From positions 9,498,401 through 9,562,400 of the forward strand of contig CM034405.1 in the NCBI GenBank assembly GCA_019925095.2: 64,000 bases of DNA, read 5' to 3'. How positions within the stretch are numbered: position 1 is the first letter of the stretch; every line of letters starts with the position of its first letter. A program made the position numbers and the translations under genes. The notes beneath the pieces are model-generated. The model had not been told where the DNA came from. It saw only the letters and a list, made by a program, of their open reading frames with translations, and ran no database searches. Below are positions 10,464 to 22,372 of the stretch, in pieces. Origin of the DNA: Dendrolimus kikuchii. Its lineage: Eukaryota > Arthropoda > Insecta > Lepidoptera > Lasiocampidae.

Positions 10464-11180
10464 TGTTCGTTACACGATTTCTGCGTCAATTGTTGACCGA
10501 TTTTCATCTTTTAATCGAAAGGTTATGCTCCCGAATTGGTCCCATGTTACCATGTCAGGATCTGATGAGTGGATTCCACGGAATTAGAGAAACTCACGAA
10601 AATTGTTAACCGACTTCTTTGTAACATTGTTTTTTTGTTCGTAAGTGTATACTCCCGAGGCAGTCCCATGGTCCGGTTCACCAAATCAGGTTCTGATGAG
10701 TTGATCGGATCAGGGCTATCGAGCATAACCCTTATTAAAGAACGTTGTGTATCTAAATTCTTGGAAAAAATCTTGTTTACGCGTATAGCTATTACATTTT
10801 CTACAGGCGCTTAATTTTTTATATGCATGTTACGCGATTTCTTTGTCAATTGTGGATCGATTTGAAATTTTTCCTTATTTGTAAGTATGTATACTCCCGA
10901 AGCGGTTCCATGGTCATCAAGTCAGGATCTGATGAGTGGATCCCAGAGAAATCGAGAGTTACCCTTATTTAAAAACACCGAGAACCTACATTTTTTAAAA
11001 AAAAAGCTTGTATACGCGTGCTAGTATTACACATTCTACAGGCGCTTATTTTTTTTCTAGGCATGTTACGCAATTTTTCCGTCAATTATAGACCGATTTT
11101 CAATTTATTTTATTTTTTTAATTTCCGAGATGGTCCTATAGTCATTGGTGACTATGGGGTCAGGATCTCATTTGTAGATA
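10464..11180 (+). repeat. Tandem repeat of a unit of about 237 bp, last array before exon 11250-11366
   Basis: The landmark GTCAGGATCTGATGAGTGGA recurs near 10554, 10685 (diverged), 10920 and 11160 (diverged, truncated). Each is preceded by TACTCCCGA-type and ACGCGATTTC-type blocks and followed by ACATTTTCTACAGGCGCTTA in two units. The last two intervals are close to 237 bp. The first is about 131 bp and looks deleted. No coding sequence. Confidence 0.75.
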
Positions 11181-11249
11181 ATAATAAATATTATATTAAA
11201 TATAATAAATATTACATAAGCAATATAAAACAGGAATATATATACTAAC

Positions 11250-11366
11250 CTTTGGGCACGCCGAGGCGCAGTTGCTCCTTCTCCCAGGAGGCGAAGGTGG
11301 CCTTCAGCGCCTCGGCCATTTTCTTGTTGGTGCCGGGCGTAAGCGGCGGCACCTGCGATGGGATGT
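11250..11366 (-). CDS. pnt: Internal exon of an ETS-family factor: MAPK phosphosite and start of the PNT/SAM domain, probable pointed orthologue
   Basis: Minus-strand exon of 117 nt, read from 11366 down to 11250, between a good acceptor (ttattgttgcag) and donor (CCCAAAG then gttagt). It encodes about 39 residues: IPSQVPPLTPGTNKK, then MAEALKATFASWEKEQLRLG, then VPK. The Pro-Leu-Thr-Pro at residues 7-10 sits where Ets-1 and Drosophila PntP2 carry the MAP-kinase threonine. The following ALKATF..W.KEQ.RLG.PK is the first helix region of the PNT domain, which in Ets factors serves as the ERK docking surface. The exon is phase 1 to phase 1, and its final G would begin the Asp of the conserved PKDP, so the rest of the PNT domain must lie left of position 1. 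GC content is much higher than in the surrounding intron. Family membership is secure. The paralogue (pointed rather than another PNT-Ets gene) is inferred from the PPLTPGTN context. Confidence 0.88.
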
Positions 11367-11967
11367 CTGCAACAATAAAATGAAAACCATATTACATTTT
11401 GTACATAATAATAATAATTTTAACCATTGCTTATGGTTATGGGCTCTAAAGAAACCCCGAGTCTGCTTTTACAATAATGTCACTCGTTTCATAATGGAAC
11501 CATAACGATTCATTTTATGTAAGAAAGCAACCACTATAGTTCCATTGACCATAACACCAGTGATCGAAAACTCTGAAATTATTGTAATAGCAGTCTTGAA
11601 GTTTGACTCATTCAAATGAAACTATTTTAAAGAATAATCTATTATAATATAGGTTTCTTGGCTATGATTGTCATGTTTTTAAAATTACTATTATAGTGAA
11701 ATGGAGATTGAAATAAAATCTACAAATCAGCATGACCAATAATAATTCAGAAAATACCTCTAACTGTTTTGGGCAAAGATGATGGGTTAAACATATCTCT
11801 AAAATTGAGAAGTTAAACATTATAGTTACTCCTGAATGTACTGTGATATTCATATAATCAATCTATATACGCTCCATACCTGAGCATGAGCATTCTAGTG
11901 GTAGAAGAACTGACGGTATATCCAACAAGTTTGTCAAAGGTTACACAAATCGCTAATTGATTAGAAT

Positions 11968-12052
11968 GTTGCAAACGTTTATTGGTGTCAGTATCTACTT
12001 TCCTATAGCTGGACCGTTTGTCTGTTTGCCAGCTTCACAATCAAAAACAAAG
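11968..12052 (+). repeat. Diverged shared 3' tail of the LINE/SINE families
   Basis: GTTGCAAACGTTTATTGG, then AGCTGGACCGTTTGTCTGTT and TTCACAATCAAAAACAAA align with the tail at 2840-2935 and 26140-26252. Confidence 0.45.
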
Positions 12053-12336
12053 GTTTCTTCAGTGTGATTTTTTTTATCGTTAGCGCAACCTAGATTATAT
12101 TTCATGGAGTTCGTTACATTAGAATTAATGAAGTTTCAATAACGGAGATGACTTTGTATCGATATGGATTCGATGTTTAAGTTAGCAAAGGCGAGTGTAA
12201 TACTTGGCTTACAAACGAAAATGAAAAACAAAGAAAAAAAAACGTTATCAAAATTGGAAAGTTAGGACCGGAAGAGATGTGGTTCCCAGTGCTATATAAT
12301 TATCTCAGTCGATTTGACACGAGTATAAAAAGAAGA

Positions 12337-12545
12337 TAAAATATTGAAAAGTTCTGGTTATATCTGACTTGGGCTGTGAATGTAAAATGATATTTAATGT
12401 GACGAGCTATTTCCTATAATATTATAATTATTCAAAACCCAAGATGAAAGTTACCAATTTCCGTGAACAAGCACAGAAGCTTTTATATGTTCCCAGATAA
12501 GGTCGCTAGTATACGACGATCTTTATCTGTCATATTAATTACTTT
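12337..12545 (+). repeat. Unclassified interspersed repeat (family E), copy 2
   Basis: Collinear with 6386-6600, with small indels. Confidence 0.5.
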
Positions 12546-13018
12546 ATCTATAACATTTACTGTGAGTGCAGTAGAACAAATTAATAGCCCATTTTTTGAG
12601 GTTTGATCGTTTCGAATAAAATATAAAAATGGACAAGTGCGTGTCGGTGGACGTAAAGTGAAATGTTCCGTAGTAGCGGACGTAGGTAACATTATTCTTG
12701 GCACTAGGCCGTTGAACAACATATAAAACATCTGCAATGGACATGAGGAACCACACACATCAAAGGATTGAGGTAGGCATATCTATATGGCTACCACAAC
12801 GCAACGAACGTTTACGGTTTTCATCATTTGGCTACAAAATTGTAAAATACCGAAAAAAATTACAACTTAATAGCACATATATCTCCAACTACCTATATAT
12901 AAGAAAACTCAATTGAAATAATCACCATGTTATTTCAAAATTTATTAAACGACACATGTTGTGTATATCTATTATGGTACCTTTAATATTTGAATTTGAG
13001 AGAAAGAAGATAGGCATA

Positions 13019-13240
13019 TGCTGCGAAGAGATCAAAGTCAGGTGACAAAAAGAATGTTAATCTGGAAGATTTACGGCTACAAAAGTAAATGTAGACCAAA
13101 AAAGAGATGGAGGTATTGTGTGAAGCATCCTTCACATATGATGATTTGTGGTGTCACAGAGATTGTATGTGAAATGACATGACAATGACATATTGAGGCG
13201 AATGCAAATAATTGGAAGAAGGTAAAAGAAAGAGAGATAA
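13019..13240 (+). pseudogene. Decayed C-terminal fragment of non-LTR reverse transcriptase (type 3)
   Basis: Broken translation contains RRDQSQVTKRML, CRPKKRWRYCVKH and MMICGVTE. These match the WMDCVKYDMMVCG...TEDVC region of the better copy at 23690-24070. Frameshifted and without ends. Confidence 0.6.
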
Positions 13241-16219
13241 TATTTTTTCCTAATTTCGCCACAAATTGTAGTGAATTAAAGCCACAAAGCATTACCACAT
13301 ATTATCTATTGTATTAAATGCCTATAGCTTTAACGTAATACGATTGTTGTATAGATAGACGGACGAAAATAAAGAGATTATAGGGATTCCGTATGCGCTA
13401 TTTAGCTACGGAATCCTACAAATGGAGATAAACAAGCAAGATTGAATCTAATGTGGCTTGTATGTGTGAACTCAGTCTTCATTCACAAGTGTGCGCTGTT
13501 TGTGTGCTGTGTGTGTGTAGGTGTGTGCGTGGTGGCTTGCGCACCTGCCGACCAGTTCTGAGATGCGGAGATTTGTGCACCTCTCCCACGGTACGGTCGG
13601 TGCCCGCTCCGTCTCTGATCTGCTCTAGCTAAACCTCTTTCTGATATCATTTAAATTTTTCACTATATTTGATTTTATCTCTCAGTGATATAAAATTTAT
13701 AGCTAGCTTTGGATTGCGTAATTTCGTAACTTCGCTTTATTTGTATTGCGTCTTATAAGTTATATTGGATGATAGATCTTGTAATGAATTAAATATAATA
13801 CTTGATGGTGGAGTTGAGTAACACAAACAATAGATATGATGTATACAAACGTAAATAATCAATATATTAATACAGAAGTAAAAACTTTGTACCCCTTTTT
13901 ACGTAAATTGCGCGGAAGGAGGAGTATAAAATTTCGCACACTATATAGTTTATATAGAGATGAATATGTTTTAAAATTATGCATAAAAATACAATTAAAT
14001 CAATAACAAAAAACATTACACACACTACCATGTATTTGACACACATACGCATATATACTCTTTTGTTTATTGTTCAAGTCAAATTAACCGTGTAGCCTTG
14101 GCAAAATCTGTGATTATAGAAGTATAGTCTTTGACATTAATTATTATGGTCGAATTTCGAGCACGGGCGACCACTAGTAGTAATAAATTAGCCTATAAAC
14201 GGCCTAATGCTAGTCAAGGGTTCACAATTTGAAATGAAAGTTCTGTACACGTAACGTACTTTTCCAAGAGTGGCTTTATTCTCAAATCTACTTCTGAAAA
14301 CAGAACGCTACTGATCTGAATTGCTACCAACTGTTTATTATTTAAAGGAGACATAATTCACACTCTTTATAAAACAAGGAAATAACTAAAAAAATCATGA
14401 GTATGGAGATTATATCATATAAGGTAAGAACTTAAAATGCAGAATAAATTAGTTCCAACTGGCGTTCAATTCGACCGTTAGTTGGCGAAATCAAGGATTG
14501 CCCCTTTTTTCTACTTACTATTACGACGAGTGAAGCAAACATATTGTTTTAAAGAGAGAAATAAACCCCAATAAACCGCTTTATTAATAACAGATGAGAG
14601 TTATTTCTCACATTATTTTATTTGTAAAGTAAATTTATTGAATACTTATTTCGCTTTTTGATAAAAAGGAATCCTTGGGTCATTGGTGTATTTTAACTAG
14701 TTGTAAATTAGTTTCAGTTATATTAAGAATTTGTTAATTTTTTAATCATAAAGTGAAATAAGTACGAATATTTTTTTTTGATGACGTTTTTAATCATTAT
14801 CAAAAATTAAACTTCATTTATTTTACTTCAATATGAATCCAAAAAAAATCAGCGAAAGTTAAAGACTATTTAACAACTTGAAATAATTTTGATTTATAAT
14901 TTATTAACATACAAAGAACAATTCGTAATAGGCCAAAACTTTTAACGCTCATTCCAAAAAAAAGAATGCAAATGAGATATTTTTTTGTTTTATTTAGCGT
15001 GCAATATGTAGGTAGGATAAATTATAATTATCATTGTTAGCAACATACCAATGATTGGCACCCTGTAAAATTATTTATCATGTTAAGACAGTTTCGTGCT
15101 TTCAATAAATTGACAATCGTTTGGGGGGCGCATACTAGCCAACGAGGGCGGTTACCCAATTTTACACTTCCTAAATCAGTCAAAAATGTGGCCTTACTCA
15201 GATTTATTAGATTTACTAGTACTCAACGTAAATTAATGAATTTCCACAGCTGTTACGTATTTGAAACTACGATGAATCGTGACTAGTGGGCCTGTAGCAA
15301 ACAAAATGAAACTACCCATTAAGACACCACCAGTAGTAGATTTGTCTTTTATATAGTAGAAAGTAATAGTCTTATATAGTTTTAGATATAAATTGATGTT
15401 ATCTGAATAAAAACGTAGGCATAGGGCAGTTGCGAATCAGGCAGACATTAATTGCGTCCAACATTGCATTCTGATTTCCACGCACTATATTTCTCGCGCA
15501 GCTGCACTTGACTCATGGTTATTGCGTACTTTTGTGCCACTAACTACTTATATTGCAATTGAAACGATTACGATTGGGAATCATTTTAAACTAAAACATT
15601 TTCGAACGTCTTCTTGCCTTGTCATACTTTTGCAAAGCTTTGTTTAATAAGCTCGCTGAATGAGCCGGTTAGAGTATTTTTTGCACTAAGACACCTGGAT
15701 AATTATAGGCTACAGTTTGTGCATTTCAATATCATTGCTTCATATTTTTTAAGTAAATATTTTTACAATGGCCACATGTTGGTGGAAGAAAACATCGCAA
15801 AGAAACCTCCGTCAAGAATCAACGTCAAGATAACGATGTGTGAAACCTGCCAGAATAGTTTTCACGGGATAAGAATCCAGAGTTTATGCGAGCAAAGTCG
15901 TGTGAGGATCAGTAGTGAATATTACAAGTAATGACTTTTAAACTGTTAAGAATTCTTTACTCTGTAATTTATAAATAAAGTACAAACTAAACTAACTTAA
16001 AAAAATACGATTAAATAGATAGATATGATTAAATCGCTGCCAGACGGAAGCGTTCCTAGAAGGCTGGCTGCATTGCCACACTGTTGAAAATGCGGATTCT
16101 CTGAGCGGAATAGGGACCAGCCTTCTGATCACGGTTGGCACCAAAAAGTTTCTTACAAATTTCTCTTAAATCTATCATAACAAACACACTTCACATGTAT
16201 CAGTGATATCATCATAATA

Positions 16220-16436
16220 TAATAATAATATAGTAACAGCCCATAAATGTCCCACTGCTGGACTCAGGCCTAAAATTATAGGGAAACGGACAGTATAGAT
16301 GCTCCGCCACACAACAACATGCACATTAAGTCAGAAAAGTGCCTAAGTGGTGCATGTGTTCCGGCCAGGATCGAACCCGCGCCCTTTGAGTTCGCTACGC
16401 GTGCGCTAACTATGACGCTATCACGACTATAACTAC
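16220..16436 (-). mobile_element. tRNA-headed SINE (family C) with 13-bp target-site duplication
   Basis: Read on the minus strand the head has the layout of a tRNA-derived promoter: an A-box-like start ending near 16436 and GGGTTCGATCCTGGCCGGAA (B box). TATCATCATAATA occurs at 16207-16219 and again at 16437-16449, an exact 13-bp duplication. Other copies lie at 43505-43790 and 46518-46808. Confidence 0.8.
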
Positions 16437-16493
16437 TATCATCATAATAAGATTATTTAATTATGTATGCGTATCTCTACGATATATAATTTT

Positions 16494-16832
16494 GTCCGTG
16501 CAGGAACGGAGAAAGAATACAGTTTCCTGCGGCCGGGCGGCCTATCGTAACAGGCGACAAAACAACCCACAACCAGGTGGTAGGGCATTTGCCCGACTGG
16601 ATGGCTACCACCCCTGGTCTAACGTATGTCGCCATAACAACCTTGAGTTGTGTTCCGGCAATAGTGACCAGGTTCCAGTTTCCCTTAAGAGAGCAGCAGC
16701 GCATTTGTAGCACCTTTGGTGTTGCAAATGTCCATAGGGGATGGTAACCGCATTTGGCCGTCTGGCCCACTTGATGGAGACAGGCAGACACCTGTCTGCT
16801 GAACTCCTGCAATAAAATAATAATAATAATAA
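16494..16832 (+). mobile_element. Family A repeat (SINE or LINE 3' end), copy 1
   Basis: Starts CCGTGCAGGAACGGAGAAAG and continues through GGCATTTGCCCGACTGGATG, AACCTTGAGTTGTGTTCCGG and AGAGCAGCAGCGCATTTGTA. It ends CTGCAATAAAATAATAATAA. The terminal part differs slightly from the other copies. It adjoins another element on the right. Confidence 0.8.
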
Positions 16833-16837
16833 AATTA

Positions 16838-17462
16838 TCCCGCAGGGGGCTTTGTGGCGAAGCCTTAGGTGAGTAGCGACACCTCGTACCTGACTCCGGG
16901 GGCCAAAACAAGGCCCCCACCTCCATGTTTGCCTTAGCCAGCCGGCACGGAGTGGAGGTCGCTAGAGCTAAGACTCAAGCTCCAATGGTGGAAGTGATCA
17001 ATGGCATCACGTCAGAAGTAGCTTCGGTGAACCTGCAGCCCACCTCTCTACACGCCTTAGCCACTCGCACCCATGTTGCTCCTGTCTTTATGGCATTTTT
17101 TGAGGCCCATGCAGGGAGTGGCGAGTCACCGTCTCCCCATTTTTCCATGTTCCCTGAACATTGCGACGGGCAGACGCCATAGTCCCCATATTCCCAGACC
17201 CCTAGTACCACTAGCAGTTCACCCCAATAGCCCGGTACTTTTTGTCCTCATTTCTCACAATAGTTCTACGCTGGCGGGGCTTGTCCTTGGGTGCATTGTT
17301 ATATGGTGTAGACAGGGATTATCGCCGGTCAGTGTCACGCCACATTTACATTAAATTTGTCAAAGGGCCTCTATGTGTTGGCCTTTCCATGGCCCCACGC
17401 AAGCCCTCCAAATGTCCGGGCCATTTTTATGGCCCGTGGTCTCGAAAGAAATAAAATTATAT
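16838..17462 (+). mobile_element. Probable 3' region of an unclassified non-LTR retrotransposon
   Basis: A GC-rich block sharply different from its flanks. It begins CCCGCAGGGGGCTTTGTGG, has CCGGGGGCC/GGCCCCC self-complementarity near 16900, and ends GTCTCGAAAGAAATAAAATT. A frame of about 85 codons is open at 16925-17182 but shows no domain I recognise. The AATAAA-type ending and composition suggest a retrotransposon 3' untranslated region. Confidence 0.4.
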
Positions 17463-17879
17463 TATGCACGTTATTATAATTTCGTGCATGGTTGCTTATT
17501 TCGATAAGTAATCATTGTTGTTATTATGGCGACTTCTTATATGTTACTAACTGTTCATTTGTCTTACTAGTGGTTGAAATTTAACATAAGCCCTATTCCG
17601 GTAATATCAAATTTCAATCAATGGTAAAGCAAGTGAATGAATAGTAAGATACAGAAACCGGCCGTGAACAATACGGTGTCTTTAAGAAGAGTTAATATTT
17701 TTTTTGGCTATTAATAATAACCCGTTAACACAGTACTGGACACAGTACCTTTCATTTTAGGATAACGAGCAGTATATCGGCCATGATTGTTCCAAATGGA
17801 TTAATAGGTGTCACACATCAGTAAGCTCAGTATGTAAGTCTCTTTGACGTGTTTTTCTTCTCATTCTACAATATATAAT

Positions 17880-17990
17880 TGTTACAACATACATATTAGG
17901 TCAGGAAAATATCTAAGCAGTGTGTGCTTCCCAGCCAAGATCCGAATCTTCGCATTGAAATGAGAGCCTTAGCTACTTGGACTTTCATCT
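17880..17990 (-). repeat. Diverged SINE family C-like fragment
   Basis: TTAGGTCAGGAAAATATCTA and GCCAAGATCCGAATCTTC correspond in order to parts of the family C copies. Confidence 0.35.
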
Positions 17991-18236
17991 ATACTATAAT
18001 AAATCTGTAAATGGTACGAATATGTACAAATCGTTTAAAATGTAAAAAAAAATCGGTGGAAGAGGGGAAAAATCTTATTCAAACCAGCAGATTCCGAAAA
18101 TATAATTTTGAGAATTGTAGTCTATCTGTCTGAGCATCACGTGGAAACTGCTGAAAGGTTTGAAACGAAACTTTTAAGACATATTTGGCCAATAACTAAC
18201 ATTATTGCAGGTGCGGCCCCAGCATATAGTTAATAC
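17991..18236 (+). repeat. Helitron-like repeat body
   Basis: TATACTATAATAAATCTGTA at the start and AGCATATAGTT at the end resemble Helitron termini in this window, but neither is intact. Confidence 0.3.
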
Positions 18237-19602
18237 AATTAACCATATGTAGTCAATTATGTGTATCGTTATGTGATCTACAAAAATATTTGTCATGGTT
18301 GACATTAAGCTCGGAATGGAATTTAACGTGGAGATAAAGATGCTGGTAAGTAAGACTTCCGTTTCCGTAATTAAAATAATTATTCCAAAGTGATTTCAGT
18401 TTAATTGTCCGGCGATGTTTCCGATGAGCCCCATCCGTTCTTGCAATGGCCACACAACGGTAACTGACACGCAAAAACTAGTTAGCCAGTTTAATTCAAT
18501 TAAAAAATTGACGTCATCATAATCCATCCAGTAATCCATTGAAATACAAAATAAAAAGTACTAACATGGTACTATAAATATTTGTATATATTAACCAGCC
18601 ACTCTCAAATAGCCATGAATTTACATAAAGATAGAAACCAGATGATAGCTGGTTCTTTAGAAACTTCCTACCCCTGCTCTAGCCAGCCAAATTGTAGCAA
18701 AACTTAGGGGTAAAGGGTCGCCTATGGAGAACAATTTAGTGAAATTTTCACGTGTCTAAATATACTGGTAGATTTGAGACATAACAAAGTTCTACTTTAT
18801 GTTAATACTTGTCATTTACTACATATGAATCTGCGATAACAACCTCTTTGGGTCCTCGCAATTCTTATGGCAACAAAGACTTCTTTAATATCAATAACCT
18901 AAACTAGTGTTCATTTAACACAAAACTGCATAACGAAATATCACTTTTCAAAATCCCGCCAAAAGTCTGCCTTGCCTTGCTTAGAATTGGCTGTAATCAC
19001 GCTCTAATCACAAGACTTATTGTCTATGTTGATTGTATAGTGTTTAAGTAATGTACTGATGTTAGAGTGGACCGAATTGTGAATGGCGTAGATAACAGCA
19101 CAAAAGACCGGAGATGCGCCCGGGCTGTTTCAGCCGTGGCCAAATAACACGAGGACGGCGCCTAACCTTCCATTTTGGACATTTTTGAACAATTAGAATA
19201 CAATTCAAAACAATTGGATATCTGATTGACAAACGAAAAATCCTTGGACGTAGAACAGTTTAACGTAAATTAGCCACTTGAGCTACACAAGAATATTGCG
19301 AAATTCTTATGACAGTTACGTTCAGGTCGCGTTAAAAGTGGAAAAACAGTTGTTAACTTTTTAGCAGTCCACTTTTACCGTCACACTTAATACTCTTAAG
19401 CTGAAAATTATGGCAATAAAATTAACTCGTTTTCATTTTTAATGGCTTACTTGAAGGCTCTGTAACTTAAAGATTTATTGGCTTTTTGTGTATGTTTCAC
19501 CAATACGTCAGGTGCTTGTATTTATTTTGAAAAAAAAACCCAGCTCATACAAAGACCAAGAATCTACGTAATAGACGTTGCGTATCTGTAAGGAATACTT
19601 AC

Positions 19603-19670
19603 GCTTGCCCATTATTTAATGCCCAGCTTTGTGGTTTCACTGCGCGAGCACGTAACAGGTGGCAAACAGC
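19603..19670 (-). promoter_or_regulatory. Candidate alternative first exon (M-G-K-) with nearby promoter-like elements
   Basis: On the minus strand an ATG at 19612-19610 is followed by GGCAAGC and a strong donor, gtaagtatt, at 19602. The short coding piece ends in phase 1, exactly what the exon at 11366 needs, so splicing would give M-G-K-H-I-P-S-Q-V-P-P-L-T-P. A TATAATA motif lies at about 19674-19680, roughly 40 bp ahead of a GCAGTG initiator-like sequence. Further upstream (19930-19965) are a TGACGTAA CRE/ATF-type site and a GGCGCGTGCGCC palindrome. Drosophila pointed is known to have several promoters and N-terminal isoforms, which makes an alternative start plausible, but a phase match of one in three plus a donor can occur by chance. 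There is no transcript evidence here. Confidence 0.3.
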
Positions 19671-20582
19671 GAGAATATTATAAAGGGGAATATTTTAACA
19701 GGCACTTGTTGAGTTTTGACTCCCGCACTCTAGACTGACGTCTTCCAATAATACTGGAATGAATATAATCAATAACATTGAAAATAAATAAACTGTGAAG
19801 GGACATTTCATCAATATGTTGCTCGTCTTGCTGATAGAAGTTGAATGCTGGCTGGCATTCACCACAATGGTAACCAAGAACAAAAGCTCGCACCATTTTT
19901 ATAATATCTATTGTTCGCCTTTTGAACTTGGAACGCCGCGTGACGTAATCGGCGCGTGCGCCGTTTCGCATTTAAATAGTATTTTATTGTTTATAATAAT
20001 TACTGTAAAAATTATTTAATAATTTACCTTAGGTTTATGAGAATTAAGTTAATGTGTAAATTGAAAGAAAAAAAAACAATTTGAATGATACTCACAACGT
20101 TTACAAGTTAACTAAAAGCGTCTGTTTTTATAACGGCTCTAACTGCCTCTGTAGTGGGTAAAACAGTGTCGTGTGAAAAGCAATTATTTTATGGATTTAC
20201 AAAAATTTACCATACGTTTACCGTTGTCACCCTCCTAGTTATTCAGTCGTGGCGAAGGGTACTTTGGTAATGCGGTAAAATGTTATTTTTTAAACGGTTT
20301 TATGCTCACTGACGCATAAAAAAAAGCGTTTGAGTATGAAATATTTCGTACTCTGTATTGTTAAAAAATATTAAGGTTGTATTTATTATTATTCATTACT
20401 TAATTTAAGGCAGTTTTGGTTTTCTAAATTATACGGGTAGTCGCTCAGCAGGGGCAGAGGTCTTCCTCGAAGCGCCAACCTGCTTGTCGCCTCTGATAGC
20501 CAAAGAGGAAGTAAACCACCAACAACACATCAATAAAAATATAAGTAAGTACTTAGTTGCTAAAGTTACAGATTGAATTGAT

Positions 20583-20710
20583 CGTTGGCTTTTGTTTATC
20601 GGAACATTCTGGGTTCGACTCCTAGCAGATTAAATTACGTGAACCTATTTTCCGTTATTTACTCTAATTTACCCTAGAGTTTTTCATTCATCCGTAACAC
20701 ACGAGTACCA
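20583..20710 (+). repeat. Diverged SINE family B fragment
   Basis: CTGGGTTCGACTCCTAGCAG (B box) and TTTTCCGTTATTTACTCT align with the family B copy at 3420-3500. Confidence 0.5.
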
Positions 20711-20799
20711 TGCTTGGCTACAGAAGATATAGGTGCACACGGTTCATTAAATATCAGTATGACAATGCAATGGCGATTTATCTGTGAGGGGTCTATACG

Positions 20800-20965
20800 G
20801 TGGTGCAGCGTTGATCACGAACGTAGGCGAGAGACCTTTGCTCAATGACAGAGGCGGCGCGGGCACATCATCTCATTGAGTGCGCACCGGATGGGCCAAT
20901 CAGCGGCGTGAATGGACGCCCCCGCGCATGCGCACCGCCGCTGCTCGGTGCGTTATTAGCTCCCG
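20800..20965. promoter_or_regulatory. CpG-rich candidate promoter: CCAAT box and GCGCATGCGC palindrome
   Basis: A GC-rich block with GGGCCAATCAGCGG (CCAAT/NF-Y type, about 20894) and CGCGCATGCGCACC (about 20932), the palindromic consensus bound by NRF-1 (Ewg in flies). Spacing of CCAAT and NRF-1 type sites is promoter-like. No adjacent exon was recognised on either strand. Confidence 0.35.
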
Positions 20966-21867
20966 TACTAGATGCCACTGTTTCTTTGTTATGCCCGTAA
21001 ATTATTATGACTCTTTATGGCCCCAGGAATGTGTTGGGTCGTAAATCCGTTGTTTGTTGGCTTATTGATAGCACCATTGTTCGTTACATGAGAAAAACAT
21101 CTAGTCTTTAGCTACTGGTCTCGGCCGGTAACATTTTTCATCTCGTTAGCTTCCAGGTGACATGTCCGTTCAGTGCCCAATTCGGAGATAATGCGGGTTT
21201 TAAGATCTCTAAAGTTTGGGTGGCAACTTGGTATATGTCCATATTATGGTATTTTATACGTTGTGTAAATATTGAATTTATTGTTGGACCGCCGTGAATA
21301 TATCATTATCTAAATATTACATGACAGGTTACGTAAGAAAGGAACAGTACAATTGAACTTCAAAGAGTTTCCCGTAGAAATAAGTGTATATATTGTTAAA
21401 ATTACAGCGGCCGCTTGACCGACTGCACTGCATAACCTCTTGCGCTTGAACCGTGAGTGGTAGATACATTCATACAGCTAGTTTGTATACAAACATTGTT
21501 TTACAGTTCTCAGGTTATGAGCACGCACTCGGCAAGGCCTTTACTTTCAAGATCAGCAGAGCATGCGCGACGATCAAGTCATAATTACGGTAATGACTTG
21601 GCCCGCGGTTGCACAACGGTGCGCCCTAGGTCTGCGCTCGCGCCGGACACGCGATGTTTCAAAATACAAACATATCGATGGAAATTAAACTTGTGAAACC
21701 GCTGTTTTGTATCTAACCTTAAATGATTTGGATGTATTTAATACCGCATATCTATCATCGTCGAAAACAGTAGCTTTAGCCTAGTAGTAGTCAGAAATCC
21801 TCTGTCTTATTGTTTGGACCAATTTTTCTGACCATGTATATTATAACCTGCACATCCAAAGAATTAA

Positions 21868-22033
21868 TATTAATCGGCAGACCAACATACACATTGTATA
21901 TCTCCAAGCTAAGCAACTTACGTTTGAGTTATGGTTGATATACAACGGACCACTCTGGGGCCGATCCCAGACACCCAGACCATAGCAAATAACAGAAAGT
22001 TTGTTTCCGAAATTTACCATGCCGGGAACCGAA
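21868..22033 (-). mobile_element. SINE family B, 5'-truncated copy
   Basis: Reverse complement of ATCGGCAGACCAACATACAC...GGGGCCGATCCCAGACACCC...CCGAAATTTACCATGCCGGG matches the body of the 3359-3595 copy. The A-box end is missing. Confidence 0.7.
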
Positions 22034-22295
22034 CTAATGTGTGAAATAATCTAAAATGCCTTGAATAACCTAGATGAGTAAACCACTCGTTTGCTTAGAA
22101 ATAGAGGAGGTGGCCAGAAGTGTGGGCCCAGTAGTGGAGCGTCTGTTGTCTTTGATAATATTTATAATGTAAATGTGTAGATTCTGTAACAGTATTTTCC
22201 TTCATTAATAGTTTGCATTACTATTTCCATCGTCAATATACTTCTGATAGTAGACGGATTTTTGTGAAAAGGAAAGACATTATTCAATTATATTA

Positions 22296-22372
22296 AATGA
22301 TTCAAGTTTATGTTTATAAGGATTACTATAGTTGATTCATCTATATTGAAAGACAGAAATGAAGCGTCTAAT
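22296..22372 (+). repeat. Short dispersed repeat (family F), copy 1
   Basis: AATGATTCAAGTTTATGTTT and GTTGATTCATCTATATTGAA are collinear with 37611-37688. Confidence 0.45.

Larger units (their letters stand above)
1..11249 (-). other. pnt: Intron of the pnt-like gene downstream of exon 11250-11366 (open at the window edge)
   Basis: No further exon of the PNT or ETS domain could be found on the minus strand between 1 and 11249, so this intron is at least 11.2 kb. It holds the Helitron, SINE, MITE and RTE-like fragments listed separately. Stretches over 300 bases in which nothing was recognised: 1-349, 931-1680, 2941-3358, 3841-4358, 4926-5691 apart from the GC-rich patch at 5075-5165, 6820-8164 apart from a GC-richer patch at about 7330-7440, and 9541-10430. 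Confidence 0.75.

Noticed and set aside
13546..13620. Possible 75-nt minus-strand cassette exon between the pnt-like exons, in phase 1 without stops
   Set aside because: No polypyrimidine tract, weak donor (gtgcgc), arginine-rich sequence with no domain. 25 open codons are expected by chance about a third of the time.
16925..17182. 85-codon plus-strand frame
   Set aside because: Lies in a probable retroelement 3' region, has no recognisable domain and is overlapped by open frames on both strands.
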